NCBI GenBank assembly: GCA_963789015.1
Contig: CAWBIU010000003.1
Location: 496,001 to 560,000 of the forward strand
Source of the DNA: JAOPZW01 sp963789015
GTDB taxonomy: Bacteria; Actinomycetota; Thermoleophilia; Solirubrobacterales; Solirubrobacteraceae
DNA: 64,000 bases
Reading direction: 5' to 3'
Part shown: piece by piece, positions 27,025 to 35,155 of the stretch
Layout of the letters: each line of letters begins with the position of its first letter
Position numbering within the stretch: position 1 is the stretch's first letter
The notes under the pieces: model-generated
Told to the model about the DNA's origin: nothing
Databases searched by the model: none
The model's input: the letters and a program-made list of their open reading frames with translations, nothing else
Position numbers and translations under genes: made by a program

Positions 27025-28420
27025 CGACGCCGGCCAGCGCCGCGAGCTCGTCGAGCGCCGCGTCGAGCGCGTCCCCGATCCCGTCGAGGTCGGGCAGCGC
27101 GTCACGGTCGCCGAGCAGGCCGAACGTGATGAGCCCGTGGTAGGAGACGACGGCCACGGCGAGCGTGTGCTCGCGCGGCAGCAGCGCGATCGGCACGACG
27201 TCGAGCAATTCGCGCCCGCGCAGGTAGAGGGGGAAGCCCGGCCCGGGGACGTTCGTCACGAGCAGGTTGAAGAAGCGCGAGGAGAAGTGCAGGCGCGAGG
27301 CGAGGGCGAGGATCGCCGGCGGCACGACGTTCTCCAACGCCGCGAGGATCTCGACGCCGAGCGCCTGCTTGGAGTCCTTGAGCTCGTCCATCGTCGCCCG
27401 CACGGCCCGCAGCCGCGCGACCGGCTCCTCGATCCCGACGGGCAGCGTGCCGCGCATCGCCGTCAGCCGGTTGCCCAGCGCGCCGCGCTCGTGCGCGCCG
27501 CGCAGCGAGACCGGGACGAGCGCCTGCAGCTCGAGCCCCTCGGTCCGCACCTGGCGTGAGCGCAGCCAGTTGCGCAGCGCGCCGGTCACCGCGGCGAGCA
27601 CGACGTCGTTGACCGTTCCGCCGAGCGACTCGCCGATCGCCTTGAGCTCGCCGAGCTCGCGATGGACGGAGACGAGCCGGCGGTTGGGCCCGATCTCGCG
27701 GTTCAGCGGCGTGTCCGGCGCCGGCCGGGCGCCCGCGCGGGCGAGCTCGGCGAGCGCCTCGGCCGCGCCGACGGCCGTGTTCAGCGTCGTGCGCGGCGCG
27801 CCGAGCGCCTCGGCCGCGACGCCCGCCGCTCGCGCGCCGGCGCGCAGGGCGGCCACGGCGCCGCGCGCCAGCAGCTCGGCCGCCGACGGCTCGGGCGCCG
27901 GCCGCCACGGCTCGCCGGGGTGCGGGACCTCGGCCGGGACGGGGGAGACGTCGAGCAGCGCCTGCGCGAGGTCGACGCCGGCGATGCCGTCGATCATCGC
28001 GTGGTGGGTCTTCGAGATGAGCGCGAAGGCGTTCTCGGCCAGGCCCTCGACGAGCCAGATCTCCCACAGCGAGCGGCGCCGGTCCAGCGGCTCGGAGAAC
28101 ACGCGCGCGGCCAGGGCGAGCAGGCTCGCGTGGTTGCCGGGGCGCGGCAGCGCCGTGTGGCGGACGTGCAGCTCGAGGTCGAAGGCGGGGTCGTCGACCC
28201 ACACGGGGCGCCCGGCGCCGGGCGGCGGGACGGCGAGCTTCTGGCGGTATCGCGGCACGAGGTGCAGGCGCTCGCGCAGCGCGTCGGCCAGCTCGCCGTA
28301 GGCGGGCGGCGGGCCCTCGAAGAGCATCAGCGCGCCCACGTGCATGTGGGCGTCCGGGCCCTCCTGGTACAGGAAGCCGGCGTCGATGCCGGTCAGCCGG
28401 TCGAGGTGCTCCTGGGCCAT
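27011..28420 (-). CDS. WS/DGAT family O-acyltransferase
   Basis: I take ATG 28420 (MAQEHLDRLTGIDAGFLY), with AGGGTG six bases upstream; GTG 28429 is also in frame. The 469-aa protein shows the wax ester synthase/diacylglycerol acyltransferase layout: AHMHVGALMLFEGP at the N-terminus, catalytic HHAMIDGIAGVDL (about residue 137), NDVVLAAVTGALRNWL, and C-terminal VTNVPGPGFPLYLRG. It transfers acyl groups from acyl-CoA to alcohols or diacylglycerol to make storage lipid. The acyl-CoA dehydrogenase nearby (29566) fits lipid turnover. Confidence 0.9.
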   Translation of the reverse strand: MAQEHLDRLTGIDAGFLYQEGPDAHMHVGALMLFEGPPPAYGELADALRERLHLVPRYRQKLAVPPPGAGRPVWVDDPAFDLELHVRHTALPRPGNHASLLALAARVFSEPLDRRRSLWEIWLVEGLAENAFALISKTHHAMIDGIAGVDLAQALLDVSPVPAEVPHPGEPWRPAPEPSAAELLARGAVAALRAGARAAGVAAEALGAPRTTLNTAVGAAEALAELARAGARPAPDTPLNREIGPNRRLVSVHRELGELKAIGESLGGTVNDVVLAAVTGALRNWLRSRQVRTEGLELQALVPVSLRGAHERGALGNRLTAMRGTLPVGIEEPVARLRAVRATMDELKDSKQALGVEILAALENVVPPAILALASRLHFSSRFFNLLVTNVPGPGFPLYLRGRELLDVVPIALLPREHTLAVAVVSYHGLITFGLLGDRDALPDLDGIGDALDAALDELAALAGVVSER

Positions 28421-28451
28421 GGGCCGCACCCTAGATGCTCGTGACGATTCC

Positions 28452-29507
28452 CTACTTCGAGCGCCGCCCGACGCCGCCGAGCAGCTCGCGGACGCGCAGC
28501 GGGCCGCTCGTGCGCGGATCGAGCGGTGGCGTCGGCGCGCCGGCGCCCTCGCGCAGGCCCGCGAACAGCTCGCGGAACGCCTCCTCGGCGTCGTGGCGCG
28601 GCGCCCAGCCGAGCGCGTCGCGCGCGCGGGCGCAGTCCATGAGCGGGACGGCGAGCCCCATGTCCAGCCAGCCCGGCTCGGTCGGCTGCAGGCGCGCCCG
28701 CCACGTCAGCGTCGCGGCGGCGCGCAGGACCGGGGCGGGGACCGTGACCGGCCGCGCCCGGAGCACGCGGCCGAGCACGTCGCCGTCGAGGACAGGGTCG
28801 GCCGCGACGTTGAACGGGCCGCGGGCGGCGGGCGTGACGATCGCGCGCCGGTAGGCGTCGGCGACGTCGTCGGCGTGGACGGCCTGCACGCGCAGGCGCG
28901 GGTGGCGCGGCACCACCGGCACGAGCTCGCGGCGCACGAGCACGCCGGGCAGGAACGGGCCGACGAACAGCCGCCGGATGCCGGTCGCCGCGCCGCGCTG
29001 GAAGATCAGCCCGGGGCGCAGGCGCACGACGCGCATGTCCGCATGCGCGCGCTCGAAGGCGTCCAGCCGGCGCTCGACCTCGGCCTTGTGGCGCGCGTAG
29101 AACGACGTCGGGGTGCCCGTCGTCGGCCACGACTCGTCGACGAACCGGTCCTTGGGGCCGCGCCCGTAGGCGCCGACCGACGACGCGTACACGAGCGACG
29201 CCACGCCGGCCTCGGCAGCCGCGTCGAAGACGCGCTGGCTGCCCTCGACGTTCGTGGCGTGGGTCACCGACTCGTCGCGCGAGGGTTGGATGAGCCACGC
29301 GAGGTGGACGACGCAGTCGGCGCCGCGCAGCAGCGGCACGAGGTCGTCGCGGCTGACGTCGGCGCTCTGCCAGATCGTCTTGGGCGCCGCGGCCTCGGGC
29401 CGGCGGCGGGCGATCCCGACGATCTCGCCGACGGCGTCCTCGCGGGCCAGCGCCCGCAGCAGGGCGGTGCCGACGTTGCCCGTCGCTCCGGTCACGACTA
29501 CGCGCAT
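28452..29507 (-). CDS. NAD(P)-dependent epimerase/dehydratase (extended SDR)
   Basis: The start is ATG 29507 (MRVVVTGATGNVGTALL); the longer frame is antisense to the acyl-CoA dehydrogenase. The 351-aa protein has a Rossmann glycine motif GATGNVG, DVSRDDL, VVHLAW, Ser in VYASSVGAYG, and the catalytic Tyr/Lys in SFYARHKAE. The substrate-binding half ends in an RARDALGWAPRHDAEEAF segment typical of extended SDRs. Atypical SDRs of this size act on sugars or steroid-like lipids; the substrate cannot be read. It diverges from the acyl-CoA dehydrogenase with 58 bp between starts. Confidence 0.8.
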   Translation of the reverse strand: MRVVVTGATGNVGTALLRALAREDAVGEIVGIARRRPEAAAPKTIWQSADVSRDDLVPLLRGADCVVHLAWLIQPSRDESVTHATNVEGSQRVFDAAAEAGVASLVYASSVGAYGRGPKDRFVDESWPTTGTPTSFYARHKAEVERRLDAFERAHADMRVVRLRPGLIFQRGAATGIRRLFVGPFLPGVLVRRELVPVVPRHPRLRVQAVHADDVADAYRRAIVTPAARGPFNVAADPVLDGDVLGRVLRARPVTVPAPVLRAAATLTWRARLQPTEPGWLDMGLAVPLMDCARARDALGWAPRHDAEEAFRELFAGLREGAGAPTPPLDPRTSGPLRVRELLGGVGRRSK

Positions 29508-29565
29508 GGGGCCCGGACTCCCCGCATAATGGACCGCCGAACCCCTGAGATGGGAGCGTCGCGCC

Positions 29566-30867
29566 ATGCCGTGGGACTTCTCGACCGAGCCCGAGTTCGA
29601 AGCCCAGCTCGACTGGATGCGCAGCTTCGTCCGCGACGAGGTGTGGCCCGTCGAGGCGCTCGCCGACGACCTCTCCCAGGCCGAGCTGGACCGGCTGCTG
29701 GCGCCGCTGCAGGAGCAGGTCCGCGAGCGCGGCCTGTGGGCCGCCCACCTGCCACCCGACCTCGGCGGCAAGGGCTTCGGCCAGGTGCGCCTCGGCCTCA
29801 TGCACGAGATCCTCGGCAGCTCGCCGCTCGGCCCGAACGTGTTCGGCAACCAGCCGCCGGACTCGGGCAACAGCGAGATCCTGGCCATGGCCGGGACCGA
29901 GGACCAGAAGGAGCGCTGGCTGCACCCGCTGCTGGCCGGCGACCTGCGCTCGGCCTTCTCGATGACCGAGCCCGAGGTCGCAGGCTCGGACCCGACGGTG
30001 ATGAACACGCGCGCGGTGCGCGACGGCGAGGAGTGGGTCATCGACGGTCACAAGTGGTTCTCGACGAACGGATCCGTCGCCGACTTCCTGATCGTCATGG
30101 CGATCACCGACCCCGAGGCGCGCGAGCACCAGCGCGCCTCGATGATCATCGTCCCCGCCGGCACGCCCGGCGTGCGGATCGTGCGCGACATCCCGACGAT
30201 GGAGCACCCCGTCGGCTCGTTCGGCAAGCTCGGCAACCACGCCGAGATCCTGCTCGAGGGCGTGCGCGTGCCCGCCGCGAACCTCCTCGGCGGCGAGGGC
30301 GAGGGCTTCAAGATCGCCCAGCAGCGCCTCGGTCCCGGGCGCATCCACCACTGCATGCGCTGGCTCGGCGTCTCGCGGCGCGCCTTCGACATGCTCTGCG
30401 AGCGTGCCCTGTCGCGCGAGGCGCACGGCGGCCCGCTCGCCGACAAGGGCGTCGTGCAGGCGTGGATCGCCGACTCGGCGGCGGAGATGCAGGCCGCGCG
30501 GATGCTCACGCTGCACGCCGCCTGGGTGATGGACACCCAGGGCGCGGCGGCCGCGCGCACCGAGATCTCGCTGATCAAGTTCTACGGTGCGAGGGTGATG
30601 CACGACGTCATCGACCGCGCGATCCAGGTGCACGGCGCGCTCGGCTACTCGACCGACCTCCCGCTCGAGGCGATGTACCGCTACGCCCGCGCGGCCCGCT
30701 TCTACGACGGCCCCGACGAAGTGCACCGCCAGGCCGTGGCGCGGCGCCTCCTGCGCGGCTACGAGGCGCCCGAGGACGGCGTGCCGAGCGAGCACCTGCC
30801 GCGCCGGCGCGAGGAGGCGCGGCGGCGCTTCGCCGACCTGCTCGAGGCGGTGACGGCCAACGACTGA
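29566..30867 (+). CDS. Acyl-CoA dehydrogenase
   Basis: This 433-aa protein starts at ATG 29566 (MPWDFSTEPEFEAQLDW) after GGGAG. It has the three-domain ACAD fold: helical N-terminus, beta domain with FSMTEPEVAGSDPTVMNTRA and WVIDGHKWFSTNG (FAD/substrate contacts), and C-terminal helices with RIHHCMRWLGVSRRAFDML and VHGALGYSTDLPLEAMYRYARAARFYDGPDEVHRQAVARR, cited here only as its region at about residues 355-395. The IQVHGALGYS region resembles ACAD10/11-like members. It oxidises an acyl-CoA with an ETF acceptor. A CATAAT hexamer at 29522 could be its -10. Confidence 0.9.
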   Translation: MPWDFSTEPEFEAQLDWMRSFVRDEVWPVEALADDLSQAELDRLLAPLQEQVRERGLWAAHLPPDLGGKGFGQVRLGLMHEILGSSPLGPNVFGNQPPDSGNSEILAMAGTEDQKERWLHPLLAGDLRSAFSMTEPEVAGSDPTVMNTRAVRDGEEWVIDGHKWFSTNGSVADFLIVMAITDPEAREHQRASMIIVPAGTPGVRIVRDIPTMEHPVGSFGKLGNHAEILLEGVRVPAANLLGGEGEGFKIAQQRLGPGRIHHCMRWLGVSRRAFDMLCERALSREAHGGPLADKGVVQAWIADSAAEMQAARMLTLHAAWVMDTQGAAAARTEISLIKFYGARVMHDVIDRAIQVHGALGYSTDLPLEAMYRYARAARFYDGPDEVHRQAVARRLLRGYEAPEDGVPSEHLPRRREEARRRFADLLEAVTAND

Positions 30868-30898
30868 GGACGCCCAGCGCCGCGCCGGCGGCCTGTCG

Positions 30899-31834
30899 GT
30901 GCGCGTGCTCGTGGTCGCGCTCGTCGTGCAGATCGGCCTCGGCGCCGGGCTCGTCGTCCTCGCGATCAACGGGTTCCCGATGATCGGCGGCGGCGATGCG
31001 GCCGTGCGCGAGCCCGCGGGCACGGCGGCGACCGGGCCTGTCCCGGCCGCGCGGGTCGACCGCTTCGACGCCGACCGCGCCTTCCGCACGATCCGCGAGC
31101 AGGTCGCGGCCGGGCAGCGCCCGGCCGGCTCGGCGCGCCTGCGCGCGGTCGCCGAGCGCCTGCGCCCGCGGCTGCCCGGCGGGACCTTCGAGGCCGTGCC
31201 CGGGCACCCGGGCCTGCGCAACGTCGTCGGGGTGCTGCCCGGCCGCGGGCCGGCGATCGTCGTCGGGGCGCACTACGACACCGAGGCCGCGCCGCGCGGC
31301 TTCGTCGGCGCCAACGACAGCGCCGCGGGCACGGCGGCGGTGATCGAGCTGGCGCGTGCGATCGGCGCGCGGTCGCGGCCGGCGAACGCCCGCGAGATCC
31401 GCTTCGTGCTCTTCGACGGCGAGGAGGAGCCGCTCGGCTCGACCGACTTCGAGCGTGACGCGCTGCGCGGCTCGAAGGCCTATGTCCGCGCGCACGGCGG
31501 CGAGGTCGGCCGGATGGTCCTGCTCGACTACGTCGCCAACACGGCGATCCGCATCCCGCGCGAGGGCAACTCGGACCGCCGCCTGTGGGCGCGGCTGCGC
31601 GCCGCCGCGCGCCGCGCCGGGGTCGCGCGCGTCTTCCCGCCCGGGACCGGCGCCGCGCTGCTCGACGACCACACCCCGTTCCTGGACGCCGGGATCCCGT
31701 CGATCGACCTCATCGACTTCACCTACCGCCACCGCGACACGGTGCGCGACACGGTCGACAAGCTCTCGCGCCGCAGCCTCGACGCCGTCGGCGAGACGGT
31801 CTACGAGCTGCTGCGCGTCCTCCAGGCGGAGTAG
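30899..31834 (+). CDS. M28 family zinc aminopeptidase, membrane-anchored
   Basis: This 311-aa protein starts at GTG 30899; no other common start lies between the upstream stop and that codon. An N-terminal hydrophobic segment (LVVALVVQIGLGAGLVVLAI) anchors or exports it. The metallopeptidase core has metal ligands His in VVGAHYDTEA, bridging Asp in GANDSAAGTAAVIEL, Glu-Glu in LFDGEEEPLGS, Asp in MVLLDYVAN, and a C-terminal His in DFTYRHRDTVRDTVDKL. All expected residues are present. Such enzymes trim peptides outside the membrane. Confidence 0.88.
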   Translation: MRVLVVALVVQIGLGAGLVVLAINGFPMIGGGDAAVREPAGTAATGPVPAARVDRFDADRAFRTIREQVAAGQRPAGSARLRAVAERLRPRLPGGTFEAVPGHPGLRNVVGVLPGRGPAIVVGAHYDTEAAPRGFVGANDSAAGTAAVIELARAIGARSRPANAREIRFVLFDGEEEPLGSTDFERDALRGSKAYVRAHGGEVGRMVLLDYVANTAIRIPREGNSDRRLWARLRAAARRAGVARVFPPGTGAALLDDHTPFLDAGIPSIDLIDFTYRHRDTVRDTVDKLSRRSLDAVGETVYELLRVLQAE

Positions 31835-31869
31835 GGATAACCGCCCTAGGCGGGCGCCCGTCCGGCCGC

Positions 31870-31875
31870 TACATT
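31870..31875 (+). promoter_or_regulatory. -10 element (TACATT) upstream of rsgA leader
   Basis: TACATT ends 7 bases before a GTG at 31883, the same geometry as the leaderless starts at 25015 and 57160. It probably drives the leader region and rsgA. Confidence 0.4.
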
Positions 31876-31882
31876 TCCCGCC

Positions 31883-31930
31883 GTGCTGATCTACCGCGGA
31901 CAGCCCTCCACCTTCGCCGCGACGTCCTGA
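31883..31930 (+). CDS. Possible 15-residue leader peptide upstream of rsgA
   Basis: GTG 31883 opens a 15-codon frame (VLIYRGQPSTFAATS, then TGA) immediately after a TACATT -10. It is followed by a GC-rich dyad region (gcgcgcgctcctgcgccgcgcg, about 31939-31960) and a short T-run (cgttttt) before the rsgA ribosome site. The layout recalls leader-peptide control, but a spurious short frame is equally possible. Confidence 0.25.
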   Translation: MLIYRGQPSTFAATS

Positions 31931-32003
31931 CGGCGGCTGCGCGCGCTCCTGCGCCGCGCGGCCCTCCCGTTCGCGACCGTTTTTCCGACGAAGGAGCCTC
32001 GAA

Positions 32004-32993
32004 GTGAATCTCTCCACCCTCGGGTGGGACGGCGCCTGGGCCGATGCCCTCGCCGACCAGCAGGATCCCGCGCTCGCACCCGCGCGGGTCATGGCCGTCC
32101 ACCGCGGCCGCGTCCATGTCCGCGGCGAGGACGGCGACACGCTCATGCCCGTGGCCGGCAGCGTCCGCGGCGGCCCGCCGGTCACCGGCGACTGGGTCGG
32201 CGTCCGCGACGGCGCGGTCCGCGTCGTGCTGCCGCGGCGCACGGTCCTGGCCCGCGACGGCGGCGACCTCGTCGCCAACGCGGACCTGTGCGTCGTCGTC
32301 ACCTCGCTCAACCACGACCTCAACCTGCGGCGCGTCGAGCGCTTCGTCGCCCTCGCGCGCGCCGGCGGGCTCGAGATCCTCGTCGCCTGCTCGAAGGGCG
32401 ACCTGTCGGCCGACCCGCTCGGCGACGCCCGGCGCGTCGCCGAGCACGTCGGCGGCGCCGACGTGCTCGTGCTCAGCGCCCAGGACGGCTGGGGCGTCCC
32501 CGCCCTGCGGGCGATGCTCGCCCCGGGCCGCACCGCCGTGCTCGTCGGGATGTCGGGCGTCGGCAAGTCGACGCTCGTCAACCTGCTGCTCGGCGAGGAG
32601 CGCCAGCGGACGCTCGAGGTCAGGGCCGGCGACGACCGCGGCCGGCACGCGACCACGCACCGCGAGCTGTTCGTGCTCGACGACGGGGCGATGCTCATCG
32701 ACACCCCGGGCCTGCGGCTGCCGCGCCTGACCGGCACCGACGGGCTCGAGCAGGCGTTCTCGGACGTCGACGAGCTGGCCGCGGGGTGCCGGTTCGGCGA
32801 CTGCCGTCACGAGGGGGAGCCGGGCTGCGCCGTGCAGGCGGCGATCGCGGCCGGCGACCTGGACGCGGGCCGGGTGGCCCACATGCGCAAGCTCGAGCGC
32901 GAGGGGATGAGCGCCCAGGAGCGCCGCGAGCGGCAGCGCTCGTTCCATCGCCGATACCGGAAGGAGATCGCCGCACGCGCGCGCCACCGCTGA
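32004..32993 (+). CDS. rsgA: Ribosome small-subunit GTPase RsgA (YjeQ)
   Basis: The start is GTG 32004, with AAGGAG seven bases upstream. The 329-aa protein has an N-terminal OB fold (ARVMAVHRGRVHVRGEDG), then a circularly permuted GTPase: SKGDL (G4-like) comes before the P-loop GMSGVGKSTLVNLLL (G1), and G3 is DTPGLRLP. The C-terminal zinc site is CRFGDCRHEGEPGC. RsgA checks maturation of the 30S decoding centre and releases RbfA on GTP hydrolysis. It is 36 bp upstream of ispH, which has its own -10. Confidence 0.95.
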   Translation: MNLSTLGWDGAWADALADQQDPALAPARVMAVHRGRVHVRGEDGDTLMPVAGSVRGGPPVTGDWVGVRDGAVRVVLPRRTVLARDGGDLVANADLCVVVTSLNHDLNLRRVERFVALARAGGLEILVACSKGDLSADPLGDARRVAEHVGGADVLVLSAQDGWGVPALRAMLAPGRTAVLVGMSGVGKSTLVNLLLGEERQRTLEVRAGDDRGRHATTHRELFVLDDGAMLIDTPGLRLPRLTGTDGLEQAFSDVDELAAGCRFGDCRHEGEPGCAVQAAIAAGDLDAGRVAHMRKLEREGMSAQERRERQRSFHRRYRKEIAARARHR

Positions 32994-33016
32994 CATCCGC
33001 GCGGCGTGGCGGGCCG

Positions 33017-33022
33017 TACACT
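33017..33022 (+). promoter_or_regulatory. -10 element (TACACT) of leaderless ispH
   Basis: TACACT ends 6 bases before ATG 33029, with no ribosome site between. It implies a leaderless ispH mRNA independent of rsgA. Confidence 0.45.
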
Positions 33023-33028
33023 CGGGGC

Positions 33029-33991
33029 ATGGCCGCCTTTCCGGAGAAGCTGCTGCTCGCCGCGCCGCGCGGCTACTGCGCCGGCGTCGACCGGGCCGTG
33101 CAGACGGTCGAGCGCGCGCTCGAGCTGCACGGCGCGCCGGTCTACGTGCGCAAGGAGATCGTGCACAACAAGCACGTCGTCGAGCAGCTCCGCGACCGCG
33201 GCGCCGTGTTCGTCGAGGAGCTCGACGACTCGATCCCCGAGGGCGCGGTGACCGTCTTCTCGGCCCACGGCGTGTCGCCCGCCGTGCACGCCGACGCGCT
33301 CGCGCGCGGGCTGCAGACGATCGACGCGACGTGCCCGCTCGTCACCAAGGTCCACCGCGAGGCGCTGAAGTTCGCCGGCGAGGGCTACACGATCGTGCTC
33401 ATCGGCCACTCCGGCCATGAGGAGGTCGAGGGCACGATGGGCGAGGCGCCAGAGCACATCGTGCTCGTCGAGACCGAGGAGGACGTCGACCGCCTCGAGG
33501 TCGCCGACCCCGAGCGGATCGCCTACATCTCGCAGACCACGCTGTCGGTCGACGAGACGCGCGCCATCATCGCCCGCCTGCGCGAGCGCTTCCCGGCGAT
33601 CATCGGTCCGCGCACCGACGACATCTGCTACGCGACCACGAACCGCCAGGCCGCCGTCAAGCAGATGGCGCCGCAGTGCGACCTCGTGCTCGTCATCGGC
33701 TCGCGCAACTCATCGAACTCCAACCGCCTCGTCGAGGTCTCGCGCGAGCTGGGCACGGACGCGCACCTGATCGACACCGAGACCCAGGTCCAGGAGTCGT
33801 GGCTCGAGGGCCGCCGCGTGGTCGGCATCACCTCGGGCGCCAGCGCGCCCGAGACGCTCGTGCAGCGCCTCGTCGAGTTCTTCCGCGCGCGCGGCACGAA
33901 GGACGTCGAGGAGTTCCAGGTCGTCCAGGAGGACGTCCGCTTCATGCTCCCCAAGACGATCCGCCAGGCGCTGGCGGCGCAGTCCGGCTAG
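33029..33991 (+). CDS. ispH: 4-hydroxy-3-methylbut-2-enyl diphosphate reductase IspH
   Basis: This 320-aa protein starts at ATG 33029 (MAAFPEKLLLAAPRGYCAG). It has the three cysteines that hold the [4Fe-4S] cluster: PRGYCAGVDRA, DATCPLVTKVH and DDICYATTNRQ. Substrate-binding residues are also conserved: EIVHNKHVV, FSAHGVSP, IGHSGHEEVEGT and GSRNSSNSNRL. It catalyses the last MEP-pathway step, making IPP and DMAPP from HMBPP. Its stop TAG shares a CTAG palindrome with the convergent CoA transferase stop. Confidence 0.97.
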   Translation: MAAFPEKLLLAAPRGYCAGVDRAVQTVERALELHGAPVYVRKEIVHNKHVVEQLRDRGAVFVEELDDSIPEGAVTVFSAHGVSPAVHADALARGLQTIDATCPLVTKVHREALKFAGEGYTIVLIGHSGHEEVEGTMGEAPEHIVLVETEEDVDRLEVADPERIAYISQTTLSVDETRAIIARLRERFPAIIGPRTDDICYATTNRQAAVKQMAPQCDLVLVIGSRNSSNSNRLVEVSRELGTDAHLIDTETQVQESWLEGRRVVGITSGASAPETLVQRLVEFFRARGTKDVEEFQVVQEDVRFMLPKTIRQALAAQSG

Positions 33992-35127
33992 GCGTCTCGG
34001 GCCAGCCAGGCGCGGATCTCCGCGTCGTGCTCGCCGAGCCGCGGCGGCCGCCGGCGCACCGCGGCGGGCGTGTCGTGCAGGCGCAGCGGCGGGCGCACCG
34101 TGCGCACCCCGTCGGTGTCGTCCCACGGCTGCAGGCCGAGATCGTCGGCGAACGCGAACGCGGCGGCGATGTCGTTGATCGGGCCGGCGGGGACGCCCGC
34201 CTCGCCGAGCCGCGCCACCCACTCGCCGGCCGTCGCGGAGGCGAAGGCCGCCTCGAGCTCGGCCCCGAGCGCGTCGCGGTGGGCCAGGCGCGCCGGGTTG
34301 GTCGCGAAGCGCTCGTCCTCGGCCAGCTCGGGGCGCGCGATGGCACGGCACAGGCGGCCGAAGAGCACGTCGTTGCCGCAGGCGACGGCGAAGTCGCCGT
34401 CGGAGGCGGCGAACGTCTCGTACGGCGTGATGCTCGGATGGCGGTTGCCGAGCCGCTGGCCGACGACGCCGGCGAGCAGGTACGCCGAGCCCTGGTTGAG
34501 CAGCGCCGCGAGCGCGCTGTCCATGAGCGACAGCTCCAGGCGCTGCCCGCGGCCGGTGCGCGCCCGCGCCTGCAGTGCGCCGAGGATGCCGATCGTCGCG
34601 TACAGCCCGCAGATCATGTCGATGAGCGCGGTGCCGGCCTTCAGCGGGCGCCCACCGGGCTCGCCGGTGATCGACATCAGGCCGCTCATCGCCTGCAGGA
34701 GCAGGTCGTAGCCGGGCAGCGAGGCGGCGCGCTCGCCCGACCCGAAGGCGCTGATCGAACACAGCACGACGCCCGGGTTGGCGGCCGCGATCTCGTCGTA
34801 GCCGAGGCCGAGCCGCGCGAGCGTGCCCGGCCGGAAGGACTCGAGCACGACGTCGGCACGCGCGCACAGGCGGCGCGCGAGGTCGAGGTCGCCCGGGTCC
34901 TTGAGGTCCAGGGCGACCGAGCGCTTGTTGCGGTTCAGCCCGAGGTAGTAGGTCGCGCCCTCGTCGACGTCGGGCGGGCCCCAGCTGCGCGTGTCGTCGC
35001 CGCCGTCGGGCCGCTCGACCTTGACGACCTCGGCCCCGAGGTCGCCGAGCGTCATCGAGCACAGCGGCCCGGCGAGCACGCGCGAGAAGTCGGCGACGAG
35101 CAGCCCGTCCAGCGCTCCGGCAGCCAC
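33988..35127 (-). CDS. CaiB/BaiF family CoA transferase
   Basis: I place the start at GTG 35127 (V-AAGALDGLLVADFSRVLAGP); sequence further upstream in frame is Arg/Ser-rich shadow. The 379-aa protein is a family III CoA transferase: LLVADFSRVLAGPLCSMTLGDLGAEVVKVE, FGSGERAASLPGYDLLLQAMSGLM, and active-site Asp in GTALIDMICGLYA. The fold works as interlocked dimers moving CoA between carboxylic acids. The start lies only 28 bp from the divergent phosphoesterase start, so both promoters must overlap coding sequence or give leaderless mRNAs. Confidence 0.9.
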   Translation of the reverse strand: MAAGALDGLLVADFSRVLAGPLCSMTLGDLGAEVVKVERPDGGDDTRSWGPPDVDEGATYYLGLNRNKRSVALDLKDPGDLDLARRLCARADVVLESFRPGTLARLGLGYDEIAAANPGVVLCSISAFGSGERAASLPGYDLLLQAMSGLMSITGEPGGRPLKAGTALIDMICGLYATIGILGALQARARTGRGQRLELSLMDSALAALLNQGSAYLLAGVVGQRLGNRHPSITPYETFAASDGDFAVACGNDVLFGRLCRAIARPELAEDERFATNPARLAHRDALGAELEAAFASATAGEWVARLGEAGVPAGPINDIAAAFAFADDLGLQPWDDTDGVRTVRPPLRLHDTPAAVRRRPPRLGEHDAEIRAWLARDA

Positions 35128-35155
35128 GGCGAGGCAGAGTAGCCTGCCGGTCGCC

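Noticed and set aside
28393..31221. 942-codon open frame on - strand
   Set aside because: Antisense to acyl-CoA dehydrogenase and M28 peptidase; low-complexity shadow.
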